From NCBI RefSeq assembly GCF_007828835.1, contig NZ_VIVL01000001.1, positions 248,001 through 312,000 on the forward strand: a DNA stretch of 64,000 nt. The letters are read 5' to 3'. Under the pieces are notes generated by a model. It was not told the DNA's origin. It saw nothing but the letters and a program-made list of their open reading frames with translations, and did no database searches. Below are positions 9,791-17,954 of the stretch, one piece after another (the first letter of the stretch is position 1; each line of letters begins with the position of its first letter). Source of the stretch: Variovorax beijingensis (GTDB taxonomy: Bacteria; Pseudomonadota; Gammaproteobacteria; Burkholderiales; Burkholderiaceae_C). The position numbers and the translations under genes are program-made.

Positions 9791-10789
9791 ATGAGTTCAG
9801 CTCCCCTGCCCCCCGTGGTCGACGCCGACGCAATCCTGGCGCGAGCGCGCGCCACCTTCGACATCGAGTCCGATGCCGTGCTCGGCCTCAAGTCGCGCGT
9901 GGGTCCGAGTTTCGTCGACGCCGTGCGCAAGATCCTGGACGTGCGCGGACGCGTGGTCGTCATGGGCATGGGCAAGAGCGGCCATGTCGGCCGCAAGATT
10001 GCGGCGACCCTGGCCTCCACCGGCACGCCGGCCATGTTCGTCCACCCGGCCGAAGCGAGCCACGGCGACCTCGGCATGATCAAGCCGGTCGACCTGGTGC
10101 TGGCCATCTCCAACAGCGGCGAGGTCGACGAACTCACCGTGATCCTGCCGGTGGTCAAGCGCCAGGGCGTGCCGCTCATCGCCATGACCGGCCGCACCGA
10201 CTCCACCCTCGCGCGCCACGCCGACATCGTGATCGACGCCGGCGTGGCCAAGGAGGCCTGCCCGCTCAACCTCGCCCCCACCGCGAGCACCACCGCCCAG
10301 ATGGCCATGGGCGACGCGCTGGCGGTGGCGCTGCTCGACGCGCGCGGCTTCGGCTCCGAAGACTTCGCGCGCTCGCACCCCGGCGGCGCGCTCGGCCGCA
10401 AGCTGCTCACGCACGTGAGCGACGTGATGCGCTCGGGCGACGAGGTGCCGCGCGTGGCGCCCACCGCAACGCTCAGCGAACTGATGCGCGAGATGAGCTC
10501 CAAGGGCCTGGGCGCCACCGCCGTGGTCGATGCGCAAGGCCGTGCCATCGGCATCTTCACCGACGGCGACCTGCGCCGCCAGGTGGAGACCGGCGGCGAC
10601 CTGCGCGGCCTCACCGCCGCCGACGTGATGCACCCCGGCCCGCGCACGCTGCGCGCCGAGGCGCTGGCGGTCGAGGCGGCCGAGCTGATGGAAGAACACC
10701 GCATTACCAGCGTGCTCATCGTCGACCCCCAGGGGCTCCTGATCGGCGCGCTCAGCATCAACGACCTGATGCGCGCGAAGGTCATCTGA
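9791..10789 (+). CDS. kdsD: Arabinose-5-phosphate isomerase (KpsF/GutQ/KdsD family)
   Basis: 332 residues. KdsD converts ribulose-5-phosphate to arabinose-5-phosphate, the first step of Kdo synthesis for LPS. A SIS domain (about 40-175) has VVVMGMGKSGHVGRKIAATL and SNSGEVDEL, the sugar-phosphate loop. A CBS pair follows at about 205-325 (SDVMRSGDEVP, ADVMHPGPRTL). The stop overlaps the start of kdsC by 1 base (TGATG), so kdsD-kdsC-lptC form a tight operon. Confidence 0.95.
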   Translation: MSSAPLPPVVDADAILARARATFDIESDAVLGLKSRVGPSFVDAVRKILDVRGRVVVMGMGKSGHVGRKIAATLASTGTPAMFVHPAEASHGDLGMIKPVDLVLAISNSGEVDELTVILPVVKRQGVPLIAMTGRTDSTLARHADIVIDAGVAKEACPLNLAPTASTTAQMAMGDALAVALLDARGFGSEDFARSHPGGALGRKLLTHVSDVMRSGDEVPRVAPTATLSELMREMSSKGLGATAVVDAQGRAIGIFTDGDLRRQVETGGDLRGLTAADVMHPGPRTLRAEALAVEAAELMEEHRITSVLIVDPQGLLIGALSINDLMRAKVI

Positions 10790-11337
10790 TGCCGATCGAC
10801 TTTCAGGCCGAGACCTTGCTCGCGGCGCAGGACGTGCGCATCGCGTTCTTCGACATCGATGGCGTGCTGACCGACGGCGGCGTGTATTTCACCGAGCACG
10901 GCGAAACCCTCAAGCGCTTCAGCATCCTGGACGGCTACGGCCTCAAGCTGCTGCGCCTGGCGGGTATCACGCCCGCGGTGATCACCGGCCGCGACTCCAA
11001 GCCGCTGCGCGTGCGGCTCGAAGCGCTGGGCATCCAGCACGTGCGCTACGGCACCGAAGACAAGCTGCCCGCGGCCCAGGCCATGCTCGAGGAGCTCGGC
11101 TTCAGCTGGCTGCAGGCCGCGGCCATCGGCGACGACTGGCCCGACCTGCCCGTGCTGGCGCGCGTCGGCTTTGCGGCCGCGCCCGCCAATGCGCATGCCG
11201 AAGTGCGCGAGGCGGTCAACTACGTCACCCGCGCACGCGGCGGAGAAGGCGCGGCGCGCGAATTCTGCGATCTGCTGCTGACGGCCTGCGGCCAATACCG
11301 CCGCCTGCTCGACGCCGCCCGGGGTCCCAGGCAATGA
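10789..11337 (+). CDS. kdsC: 3-deoxy-D-manno-octulosonate 8-phosphate phosphatase
   Basis: 182 residues, the usual size of the tetrameric HAD phosphatase that dephosphorylates Kdo-8-P. HAD motif I is AFFDIDGVLTDGGVYF at about 18-33. VITGRDSK carries motif II, and GDDWPDLP is the motif IV metal-binding acid pair. Start ATG 10789 overlaps the kdsD stop; the stop overlaps lptC by 4 bases. Confidence 0.95.
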   Translation: MPIDFQAETLLAAQDVRIAFFDIDGVLTDGGVYFTEHGETLKRFSILDGYGLKLLRLAGITPAVITGRDSKPLRVRLEALGIQHVRYGTEDKLPAAQAMLEELGFSWLQAAAIGDDWPDLPVLARVGFAAAPANAHAEVREAVNYVTRARGGEGAAREFCDLLLTACGQYRRLLDAARGPRQ

Positions 11338-11969
11338 AGCGTGCCTGGAACCTGTTGCGCGACGTGCTCGACCGCGCCACGATCTACCTGCCCATCATTC
11401 TCACGGCGGCCGTTGCGCTCGGCACCTACTGGCTGGTGCGCAACGCGCCCAAGCTGCTCGCACCCACGGCCAAGGCCGCGCCCACGCACGAGCCCGACTA
11501 TTTCATGCGCGGCTTCGTGATCAAGAACTTCCTGCCAAACGGCGACCTGCGCAGCGAACTCCATGGCAAGGAAGGCCGGCACTACCCCGACACCGACACC
11601 GTCGAGGTCGACGACGTGCGCATGCGCTCGGTTTCGCCGCAGGGCTTCACGACCCACGCCACCGCCAATCGCGGCATCTCCAATTCCGACGGCAGCGAGA
11701 TCCAGCTCTTCGGCAACGCCATCGTCATCCGCGATCCGGTGGTGGGGCCCAACGGCAAGTCGACGCCGCGGCTGGAGTTCCGCGGCGATTTCCTGCACGC
11801 CTTTCTCGACACCGAACGCGTGACCTCGAACAAGCCGGTCACGCTCATCCGCGGCGCCGACCAGTTCACCGCCGAAAACCTCGACTACGACAACCTGAGC
11901 GGCGTTGCCAACCTGACCGGCCGGGTGCGCGGCGTCCTGATTCCCTCGGCGGCCGGCAAGCCGCGCTGA
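11334..11969 (+). CDS. lptC: LPS export ABC transporter periplasmic protein LptC
   Basis: 211 residues: one N-terminal TM anchor (about 14-34, ATIYLPIILTAAVALGTYWL) and a periplasmic beta-jellyroll (DYFMRGFVIKNFLPNGDLRSELHG, HYPDTDTVEVDDVRM). LptC couples LptB2FG to the LptA bridge in LPS transport. It overlaps kdsC by 4 bases. Unlike the common arrangement, lptA and lptB do not follow; an SDR gene does. Confidence 0.92.
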   Translation: MKRAWNLLRDVLDRATIYLPIILTAAVALGTYWLVRNAPKLLAPTAKAAPTHEPDYFMRGFVIKNFLPNGDLRSELHGKEGRHYPDTDTVEVDDVRMRSVSPQGFTTHATANRGISNSDGSEIQLFGNAIVIRDPVVGPNGKSTPRLEFRGDFLHAFLDTERVTSNKPVTLIRGADQFTAENLDYDNLSGVANLTGRVRGVLIPSAAGKPR

Positions 11970-11977
11970 ACCCGCGC

Positions 11978-12760
11978 ATGAGCCCCTCCCCGCTTGTCTT
12001 CATCACCGGCGCATCGAGCGGCATCGGCCAGGCCCTGGCCGCCAGCTTCTACGAGGCGGGCTACCGCCTCGCGCTGGTGGCGCGGCGCACCGCGGAAATC
12101 GAATCCTGGGCCGGTGAGCGCCAGCTGGACCCCGCCCGCTACCAGGTCTATGGCGCCGACGTGGCGCAAACCGACAGCATCGTGGCCGCGGGCGCCGCCT
12201 GCATCGAACGCCAGGGCCTGCCCGACGTGGTGATTGCAAACGCCGGCATCAGCGTGGGCATCGACACGGCACAGCGCGAGGACATCGAGGTGATGGCCCG
12301 GACCTTCGCCACCAATAACGTGGGCCTGATGGCCACCTTCCATCCCTTCGTGGCGGCGATGAGGCAGCGCGGCAGCGGCCGGCTGGTCGGCATCGCGAGC
12401 GTCGCGGCCATTCGCGGGCTGCCGGGGCACGGCGCCTATTGCGCCAGCAAGGCGGGCGTGGTCGCGTACTGCGAGAGCCTGCGCGGCGAACTGCACAACA
12501 GCGGCGTCAAGGTCGTCACGCTGTGCCCCGGCTACATCGACACGCCGCTGACCCAGGGCAACCGCTACGGCATGCCCTTTCTCATGAAGGCCCGGGACTT
12601 TGCCGACCAGGCGCTGCGCGCGATCGAGGCCGGCACCAGCTACCGCGTGATTCCCTGGCAGATGGGCGTGGTCGCCAAGCTGATGCGCATGCTGCCGAAC
12701 GCGCTGCTCGACCGCGCCGTGCAGGGCCGCGCCCGCAAGAAGCGCAGCGGCGAAAGCTGA
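11978..12760 (+). CDS. Short-chain dehydrogenase/reductase
   Basis: 260 residues with the classical SDR layout: cofactor motif TGASSGIG at about 9-16, NAG motif near 88 (IANAGIS), catalytic Ser in GIASVAAIRG and YxxxK as YCASKAG near 155. The C-terminal MKARDFADQALRAIEAGTSYRVIPW resembles membrane-linked SDRs annotated as YbbO/SDR of LPS regions. The substrate is unknown. The gene is 8 bp after lptC, so it is probably in the same operon, and is followed by a terminator. Confidence 0.88.
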   Translation: MSPSPLVFITGASSGIGQALAASFYEAGYRLALVARRTAEIESWAGERQLDPARYQVYGADVAQTDSIVAAGAACIERQGLPDVVIANAGISVGIDTAQREDIEVMARTFATNNVGLMATFHPFVAAMRQRGSGRLVGIASVAAIRGLPGHGAYCASKAGVVAYCESLRGELHNSGVKVVTLCPGYIDTPLTQGNRYGMPFLMKARDFADQALRAIEAGTSYRVIPWQMGVVAKLMRMLPNALLDRAVQGRARKKRSGES

Positions 12761-12787
12761 TGAATTCACCGGGGCGGCGGCCCCAAT

Positions 12788-12815
12788 GAAAAAGGCTCCC
12801 TGAGGAGCCCTTTTT
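12788..12815. terminator. Bidirectional Rho-independent terminator
   Basis: GGCTCC (12794-12799), loop CTGA, GGAGCC (12804-12809), flanked by an A-run on the left and CTTTTT on the right. It lies between the convergent SDR and RRM-protein genes and can serve both. Confidence 0.85.
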
Positions 12816-12840
12816 ACTTGTCCGTGCCTGGCTGCAGCGC

Positions 12841-13401
12841 TCAGTAGCCGCTGTTGCCGCCACCACCGTAGCCGCCGCCGCCGCCGGAGCGGCCACCGCC
12901 GCCACCGCCACGGGGGCCGGCGCCATAGGGGCTGCGGAAGCCGCCATCGCCACCACCACCGCCGCCGGAGCGGCCACCACCACCGCCGCCATAGCCGCCG
13001 CCACCGCCGGAGCGGCCACCGCCGCCACCACCGTAGCCGCCACCACCGCCGCCGTAGCCACCGCCACCGCCGCCGTAGCCACCGCCACCACCGCCGCCAT
13101 AACCACCACCGCCGCCGCCGTAGCCGCCGCCACCGCTGCGCGGGGGGCGTGCTTCCATGGGACGTGCTTCATTGACGACGACGCTGCGGCCGCCGAGCGG
13201 CTGGCCGTTCATGCCATTGATGGCTGCTTGCGCTTCCGCGTCACTGCCCATCTCGACGAAGCCGAAGCCCTTCGAGCGGCCCGTGTCGCGTTCCATCATG
13301 ACCTTGGCGCTGGTCACCGCGCCGAATTGTCCAAAAGCCTGTTCGAGATCACTGTCGCGCACCGAGTAAGGCAGGTTGCCGACATACAGTTTGTTGCCCA
13401 T
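12841..13401 (-). CDS. Glycine-rich RNA-binding protein (RRM)
   Basis: 186 residues from ATG 13401. Residues 1-78 form one RRM with RNP2 KLYVGNLPY and RNP1 SKGFGFVEM. Residues about 88-186 are almost only Gly, Tyr, Ser and Arg in tandem GGGGYGGGGG and RSGGGGG units. Such proteins bind RNA and are often cold-induced in bacteria. An alternative start 20 codons upstream exists, but ATG 13401 has AGGAG 9-13 bases ahead and matches the family N-terminus. The Gly-rich tail is encoded by GCC/ACC-rich repeated DNA that could vary in length between strains. Confidence 0.92.
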   Translation of the reverse strand: MGNKLYVGNLPYSVRDSDLEQAFGQFGAVTSAKVMMERDTGRSKGFGFVEMGSDAEAQAAINGMNGQPLGGRSVVVNEARPMEARPPRSGGGGYGGGGGGYGGGGGGGYGGGGGGYGGGGGGYGGGGGGRSGGGGGYGGGGGGRSGGGGGGDGGFRSPYGAGPRGGGGGGRSGGGGGYGGGGNSGY

Positions 13402-13670
13402 CAAGGGACTCCTATAAACACATAGCAAGAAAAGCGATGGAGTCCCGAAAGCATCACTCAAACGAGAGCCGTCGAGTCGCGCGAAACTGACCGATCACCG
13501 AACTTCCTCCCCGGCAAAATGAAGAGGGAGGCTCGTGCATTATGGGTGAAATACGTGAAATGCAAGCAGTAATTTGCTGCATCCTGTAGGGCCTCGAAAA
13601 ATTTAGGGAAAGCTAGCGCACGCTTACAAAACCGGCCGTTGGCTGCGGCGCAGCAGGTAGAATCCCACCC
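13402..13670 (-). other. 5' leader/promoter region of the RRM gene; no gene seen
   Basis: About 270 bp between the RRM gene and the Mn riboswitch. It is less GC-rich than its surroundings, with A-rich stretches near 13503-13515 and 13590-13605. It is too short and interrupted for a protein gene. It most likely contains the RRM promoter and a long 5' untranslated leader, which would suit a cold-regulated mRNA; this is inference. Confidence 0.35.
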
Positions 13671-13824
13671 GTCATTGGGGAGTAGCCGCCTTCCATCGCG
13701 AGAAGGGCCCGCGTCAACAGACTTGTCCTGCCCCACACAGGACATGGCGCGTGCAGTGGACACACCTGGCGAGACCTTTGACCGTGCAACTTCGGGAATA
13801 TGGCCGAAGGTGTTGCACGGTCAA
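13671..13824 (+). promoter_or_regulatory. yybP-ykoY manganese riboswitch
   Basis: Hallmark segments of this aptamer are present in order: GTCATTGGGGAGTAGCC at 13671-13687, GCGTCAACA at 13711-13719, and the closing GGCGAGACCTTTG at 13768-13780. These match the Mn2+ aptamer best known upstream of mntP in E. coli. Immediately after the aptamer a 13-bp perfect helix (13778-13790 with 13812-13824) begins inside the final conserved segment. Its position, 35 bp before a Gdt1/UPF0016 transporter gene, fits Mn2+-induced expression of a Mn exporter. Confidence 0.9.
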
Positions 13825-13839
13825 TTGCGTCCTTCGGCC
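13802..13839 (+). promoter_or_regulatory. Alternative helix of the Mn riboswitch expression platform
   Basis: GGCCGAAGG (13802-13810) is perfectly complementary to CCTTCGGCC (13831-13839). This helix competes with the 13778-13824 hairpin for the same bases and ends just before AAGGA (13841-13845), the likely ribosome binding site. There is no U-run, so control of translation initiation is more likely than termination. Confidence 0.55.
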
Positions 13840-13858
13840 CAAGGAACCCCTCTCTTTC

Positions 13859-14422
13859 ATGGAAGCTTTTCTCGTTGCAACCGGCGTGGTTGCGCTCGCC
13901 GAAATGGGCGACAAGACCCAACTGCTGGCTCTTCTGCTTGCGGCGCGTTTCAGGAAACCCTGGCCGATCGTGCTCGGGATCTTCGCGGCCACCATCGTCA
14001 ACCACGCACTGGCCGGCGCGGTCGGCAACTGGATCACCCACTGGCTCGGGCCCGACGTGCTGCGCTGGATCCTGGGCGGCTCGTTCATCGCCATGGCGGC
14101 ATGGATGCTGATCCCCGACAAGCTCGACGAGGACGACGCCCCCGCGGCCACCCACCACGGGGTCTTCGTCACCACGCTGGTCGCGTTCTTCCTGGCCGAA
14201 ATGGGCGACAAGACCCAGATCGCGACCGTTATGCTGGCCGCGCGCTTCACGCAGGAGTATTTCTGGGTGGTCGCCGGCACGACGCTCGGCATGATGCTGG
14301 CCAACGCGCCGGTGGTGTGGCTCGGCGAGAAGATCGTGCGGCGCGTGCCCATCAAGCTGGTGCACGGCGTCTCGGCCGCGATCTTCCTCGTGCTCGGCCT
14401 CGTGATGGTCGTCGGCTGGTAG
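13859..14422 (+). CDS. TMEM165/Gdt1 (UPF0016) family manganese exporter
   Basis: 187 residues, six TM helices in two inverted halves, each with the family motif EMGDKTQ (residues 15-21 and 114-120) that forms the cation site. Bacterial homologues (MneA type) export Mn2+. The halves are joined by an acidic loop (PDKLDEDDAP). Start ATG 13859 aligns with the family and follows AAGGA; the longer open frame runs back into the riboswitch and is not used. Regulation by the upstream Mn riboswitch strongly supports a Mn2+ efflux role. Confidence 0.92.
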   Translation: MEAFLVATGVVALAEMGDKTQLLALLLAARFRKPWPIVLGIFAATIVNHALAGAVGNWITHWLGPDVLRWILGGSFIAMAAWMLIPDKLDEDDAPAATHHGVFVTTLVAFFLAEMGDKTQIATVMLAARFTQEYFWVVAGTTLGMMLANAPVVWLGEKIVRRVPIKLVHGVSAAIFLVLGLVMVVGW

Positions 14423-14448
14423 CGCGGCGGGGCGATATACTGCCGGCT

Positions 14449-14500
14449 GCGCCGATTTGCTTCAGCTTGCGGGCGCTTAATAAATTCAGCTAAAGACAGT
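14449..14500 (+). promoter_or_regulatory. SAM-II riboswitch upstream of metX
   Basis: The segment GCGCCGATTT...CTTGCGGGCGCTTAATAAATTCAGCTAAAGACAG reproduces the SAM-II pattern with the same spacing: P1 helix GCGCC (14449-14453) / GGCGC (14472-14476), conserved loop start GATTT, CTTGC before the 3' P1 strand, then ATAAAT and AGCTAAA, which form the pseudoknot side. It directly precedes a terminator-like hairpin and metX, the classical target of SAM-II. Confidence 0.85.
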
Positions 14501-14517
14501 CAAGTTGGCGAACAAGC

Positions 14518-14550
14518 AACCCGGCTCGTTTTTGGCGAGGCCGGGTTTTT
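14518..14550 (+). terminator. Attenuator hairpin between SAM-II aptamer and metX
   Basis: CCCGGC-TCG (14520-14528) pairs with CGA-G-GCCGGG (14536-14545) with one bulged G. A 7-base loop separates the arms and TTTTT follows (14546-14550). It ends 6 bases before the metX ATG, so it probably acts as a regulated terminator. The only SD-like sequence (GAGG, 14537-14540) lies inside its 3' arm. Confidence 0.75.
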
Positions 14551-14555
14551 CATTG

Positions 14556-15731
14556 ATGTCGTCACCTCCCTTGGTCGTCACTCCGCAGTCGATGCAGTTC
14601 GAGGGCCCGCTGGCCCTGCGCAGCGGCGCGTCGCTCGGCAGCTACACGCTCGCCTACGAAACCTACGGCACCCTGAACGCCGAGCGCAGCAACGCGGTGC
14701 TGGTCTGCCATGCGCTCAATGCCTCGCACCACGTGGCCGGCACCTACGAAGGCCAGGCGCGGTCGGAAGGCTGGTGGGACAACATGGTGGGTCCGGGCAA
14801 GCCGGTCGACACCGACCGCTTCTTCGTGATCGGCGTGAACAACCTCGGCTCCTGTTTCGGCTCCACCGGCCCGATGCATGTCAACCCCGCCACCGGCCGC
14901 GTCTATGGCGCGGATTTTCCGGTGGTCACGGTCGAAGACTGGGTCGATGCGCAGGCCGCGCTGCTCGACGCGCTCGGCATCCGCACGCTCGCGGCGGTGA
15001 TGGGCGGCAGCTTGGGCGGCATGCAGGCGCTGTCGTGGACGCTGCAGTACCCCGATCGCGTGCGGCATGCCGTGGTGGTGGCCAGCGCGCCCAACCTCAC
15101 GGCCGAGAACATCGCCTTCAACGAAGTGGCGCGCCGCGCCATCGTCACCGACCCCGACTTCCACGGCGGCCACTTCTACGAGCACGGCGTGATCCCCAAG
15201 CGCGGCCTGCGCATCGCGCGGATGATCGGCCACATCACCTATCTGAGCGACGACGTCATGAACGCCAAGTTCGGCCGCATCCTGCGCAGCGCGGTCGAGG
15301 GCGAGGCGGCGGCGCTCGACTACCGCTACTCCACGCAGGAGATCGAATTCCAGATCGAGAGCTACCTGCGCTACCAGGGCGACAAGTTCAGCGAATACTT
15401 CGACGCCAACACCTACCTGCTGATCACGCGCGCGCTCGACTACTTCGACCCCGCGCGTTCGCATGGCGGCAACCTCAGCGCGGCATTCGCGGGCGCCACC
15501 GCCAAGTTCCTCCTCGTGAGCTTCAAGACCGACTGGCGCTTCTCGCCCGCGCGCAGCCGCGAACTGGTGAAGGCGCTGCTCGACAACCGCCGCAACGTGA
15601 GCTACGCCGAAATCGACGCACCGCACGGGCACGACGCCTTCCTGCTCGACGACGTGCGCTACATGGGCGTGGTGCGTTCCTACTTCGAGCGCGTGGCGCA
15701 CGAGGTGCTGGCCGAAGGGAGTGCATCGTGA
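14556..15731 (+). CDS. metX: Homoserine O-acyltransferase MetX
   Basis: 391 residues, alpha/beta-hydrolase fold. It acylates homoserine (acetyl-CoA or succinyl-CoA) in methionine synthesis. Proteobacterial MetX proteins can use succinyl-CoA, so the acyl donor is not settled here. The nucleophile Ser152 lies in GGSLGGMQ, and the catalytic His is in [12 protein letters not shown] near the C-terminus. [12 protein letters not shown] and [12 protein letters not shown] are family blocks. Start ATG 14556 gives the usual N-terminus; an upstream TTG at 14505 would add 17 residues encoded by the terminator. It overlaps metW by 4 bases. Confidence 0.95.
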   Translation: MSSPPLVVTPQSMQFEGPLALRSGASLGSYTLAYETYGTLNAERSNAVLVCHALNASHHVAGTYEGQARSEGWWDNMVGPGKPVDTDRFFVIGVNNLGSCFGSTGPMHVNPATGRVYGADFPVVTVEDWVDAQAALLDALGIRTLAAVMGGSLGGMQALSWTLQYPDRVRHAVVVASAPNLTAENIAFNEVARRAIVTDPDFHGGHFYEHGVIPKRGLRIARMIGHITYLSDDVMNAKFGRILRSAVEGEAAALDYRYSTQEIEFQIESYLRYQGDKFSEYFDANTYLLITRALDYFDPARSHGGNLSAAFAGATAKFLLVSFKTDWRFSPARSRELVKALLDNRRNVSYAEIDAPHGHDAFLLDDVRYMGVVRSYFERVAHEVLAEGSAS

Positions 15732-16315
15732 GCGACATCGAGACCCAGCGCCTCATCGCCAACCTCGTGCCCGAGGGCGCGCGCGTGCTCGACCTCGGCT
15801 GCGGCGACGGCGCGCTGCTCGACCTGCTGCAGCGTGAGCGCGGCTGCAGCGGCTACGGCGTGGAAATTGCCGACGGCAACGTGCTGCAGTGCATCCGCCG
15901 CGGCGTCGACGTGATCCAGCTGAACCTCGACGAAGGCCTGGCGATGTTCGACGACGCCTCGTTCGACGTGGTGCTGCAGATCGACACGCTGCAGCATCTG
16001 CGAAACGCCGAGATCATGCTGCGCGAAACCGCGCGCGTGGGCCGCATCGGCATCGTGGCCTTTCCCAACTTCGCGCACTGGCCCAACCGCATCAGCATTG
16101 CGCGCGGCCGCATGCCGGTGACGCGCCGCCTGCCCTACCAGTGGTACGACACGCCCAACATCCGGGTCGGCACCTTCAAGGATTTCGAGGTGCTGGCGCA
16201 GAAGAACAGCCTGAGCGTGCTCGATGCCTTCGGCGTGCAGGAAGGCCGCAGCGTGCGCTGGCTGCCCAATGCACGCGCGGGCACGGCCGTGTTCAAGTTC
16301 GAGCGGGAGCGCTGA
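15728..16315 (+). CDS. metW: Methionine biosynthesis protein MetW
   Basis: 195 residues beginning at GTG 15728, which overlaps the metX stop (GTGA). It is a class I methyltransferase-like fold with motif [16 protein letters not shown] and the MetW blocks [10 protein letters not shown] and [12 protein letters not shown]. MetW occurs with MetX and is thought to be needed for its acyltransferase activity. The overlap indicates translational coupling and shared SAM-II control. Confidence 0.95.
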   Translation: MSDIETQRLIANLVPEGARVLDLGCGDGALLDLLQRERGCSGYGVEIADGNVLQCIRRGVDVIQLNLDEGLAMFDDASFDVVLQIDTLQHLRNAEIMLRETARVGRIGIVAFPNFAHWPNRISIARGRMPVTRRLPYQWYDTPNIRVGTFKDFEVLAQKNSLSVLDAFGVQEGRSVRWLPNARAGTAVFKFERER

Positions 16316-16349
16316 GCGCTTCCGCGCCCCGACTGAAAACGGCAGCTCC

Positions 16350-16940
16350 ATGAGCTTCACGCTTGCGCAACCGGTACACAGCGAACTGCTGGTCAAGAAG
16401 AGCCGCTTCATCGGCTGCGTGCAGCCGGTGGCCGACCGGGCCGCGGCCCTGGCCGTGGTGGCATCCCTTCGCGCCGAGCACCCCGCCGCCGCGCATGTCT
16501 GCTGGGCACTGATGGCGGGTGGCCAGTCGGCCGCCAACGACGACGGCGAGCCGGGCGGCACGGCCGGGCGACCCATGCTCGAGGTGCTGCGGCACCAGCA
16601 GCTCGAAGGCGTGCTTGCCACGGTGGTGCGGTACTTCGGCGGCATCAAGCTGGGCGCGGGCGGACTCGTGCGGGCCTACACCGACGCGGTGGCGCAGGCC
16701 TGCGTCGGGGCCGCGCTGGTGCCGCTGGTGCGCCAGCGGCTGCTGCAATGCGCCGTGCCCTATGCGCTCGAAGGACTGGTGCGGCGCGAGATCGCTGCCG
16801 TGGCCGGCGCCTCGCTGGTCGATGTGCGGCACGGCGATGCGGTGGACTTCACATTCACGCTGCCCGAGCCCGACGCGAATGCCTTCATCGCCCGCCTCGA
16901 CGATGCTGCGCAAGGGCGCGCCGTCTGGCCGCAGGCGTGA
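16350..16940 (+). CDS. YigZ/IMPACT family protein
   Basis: 196 residues from ATG 16350 (MSFTLAQPVHSELLVKKSRF). The N-terminal UPF0029/Impact domain has SRFIGCVQPV, NDDGEPGGTAGRPML and VVRYFGGIKLGAGGLVRAY, all diagnostic. A short ferredoxin-like C-terminal domain follows from about 135. The cellular role is poorly defined; eukaryotic IMPACT regulates translation stress. The frame stays open upstream, but this start matches the family. The last 56 bases overlap, tail to tail, the end of the ion-channel gene. Confidence 0.9.
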   Translation: MSFTLAQPVHSELLVKKSRFIGCVQPVADRAAALAVVASLRAEHPAAAHVCWALMAGGQSAANDDGEPGGTAGRPMLEVLRHQQLEGVLATVVRYFGGIKLGAGGLVRAYTDAVAQACVGAALVPLVRQRLLQCAVPYALEGLVRREIAAVAGASLVDVRHGDAVDFTFTLPEPDANAFIARLDDAAQGRAVWPQA

Positions 16941-17817
16941 GCCGGCGCACCGGTACGGCCACGGCCGAGGGCGGTGTCATCGCCAGCACGCCCCGCGATG
17001 CGAGCGCTACGGGCCCTGCCATGTCGTCGTCGGGCCCGCGCCGGGCCATCTCGGCCGTCACGATGCCGGTCGGCACCGCGAGCACGCCCCAGCCCAGCAG
17101 CATCATCACCGAGGCAATCGCGCGGCCGAGATCCGTCTTCGGCACGAGGTCGCCGAAGCCCACCGTGGCCATGGTCGAGATGGCCCAGTAGATCGCCACC
17201 GGAATGCTCGTGAAGCCGTGCTGCGGGCCTTCCACCACGTACATCAGCGTGCCCATCACCAGCACCACCAGCATCACGAAGCCCACGAACACCGTGATCT
17301 TCCGCCGGCTCGCGGCCACGGCCGAGACCAGCGCGCGGTATTCCACCGAATAGCGCGACAGCTTGAAGATGCGGAACACGCGCAAAAGCCGCAGGACGCG
17401 CACGTCGATCAGGTAGGCGAGCTCGGGCGCGAGCGCCACCAGGAAGGTCGGCAGCAGCGCGAGCAGGTCGATCACGCCATAGAAGCTCAGCGCGTAGCGC
17501 AGCGGCTTGTTCACGCAGGCGAGCCGCGCGATGTATTCGAGCGTGAACAGGATGGTGAACATCCATTCGAGCGCGTTGAACACGGGCCGCCACTGTTCGC
17601 GGATCGACTGCACGCTGTCGAGGATCACCACCAGCACGCTGGCCACGATCACGGCGATCAAGGCGAGGTCGAACAGCAGACCCGCGCGCGTGTCGGCCTC
17701 GAAGATCACCGTGAACAGCCGGCGCCGCCAGCCGCTCGCAGGTTTGTCGAAGCGCGAATCGATGGTCGAGGAGATCGCGAGGGTCCGGGCGGCAGGTGCG
17801 GTGTTCGATCGGGTCAT
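16885..17817 (-). CDS. Voltage-gated potassium channel (6-TM)
   Basis: About 310 residues from ATG 17817 (MTRSNTAP). Six TM helices: S1 near LLFDLALIAVIVASVLVVIL, an S4 with regularly spaced Arg (RVLRLLRVFRIFKLSRY), and pore helix plus filter ATVGFGD with S6 following. The filter predicts K+ selectivity and S4 predicts voltage sensing. The C-terminal tail beyond S6 is Arg/Ala-rich without a recognisable domain. An alternative ATG at 17850 adds 11 residues but lacks a ribosome binding site. The 3' end overlaps yigZ by 56 bases. Confidence 0.92.
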   Translation of the reverse strand: MTRSNTAPAARTLAISSTIDSRFDKPASGWRRRLFTVIFEADTRAGLLFDLALIAVIVASVLVVILDSVQSIREQWRPVFNALEWMFTILFTLEYIARLACVNKPLRYALSFYGVIDLLALLPTFLVALAPELAYLIDVRVLRLLRVFRIFKLSRYSVEYRALVSAVAASRRKITVFVGFVMLVVLVMGTLMYVVEGPQHGFTSIPVAIYWAISTMATVGFGDLVPKTDLGRAIASVMMLLGWGVLAVPTGIVTAEMARRGPDDDMAGPVALASRGVLAMTPPSAVAVPVRRLTPAARRRALAQHRRGGR

Positions 17818-17954
17818 CTTTTCGGTGGCCGGGGCACGGGGAAGCGGCATTGGCGGCGTGCTGCGGGACTTATTCGGTTACGTTTATTGCGCAATGAAGT
17901 GCCGCAGGCCGCGAGCGGGTTCTTACGATAGTCGTTTTGTTGAGGAGCTCCCCA

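Noticed and set aside
12890..13140. Short tandem repeats resembling a CRISPR or satellite array
   Set aside because: They are in-frame codons of a Gly-rich RNA-binding protein; there are no spacers of constant length.
14505..14555. TTG start for MetX 17 codons upstream
   Set aside because: The added residues are encoded by the terminator hairpin and do not match MetX N-termini.
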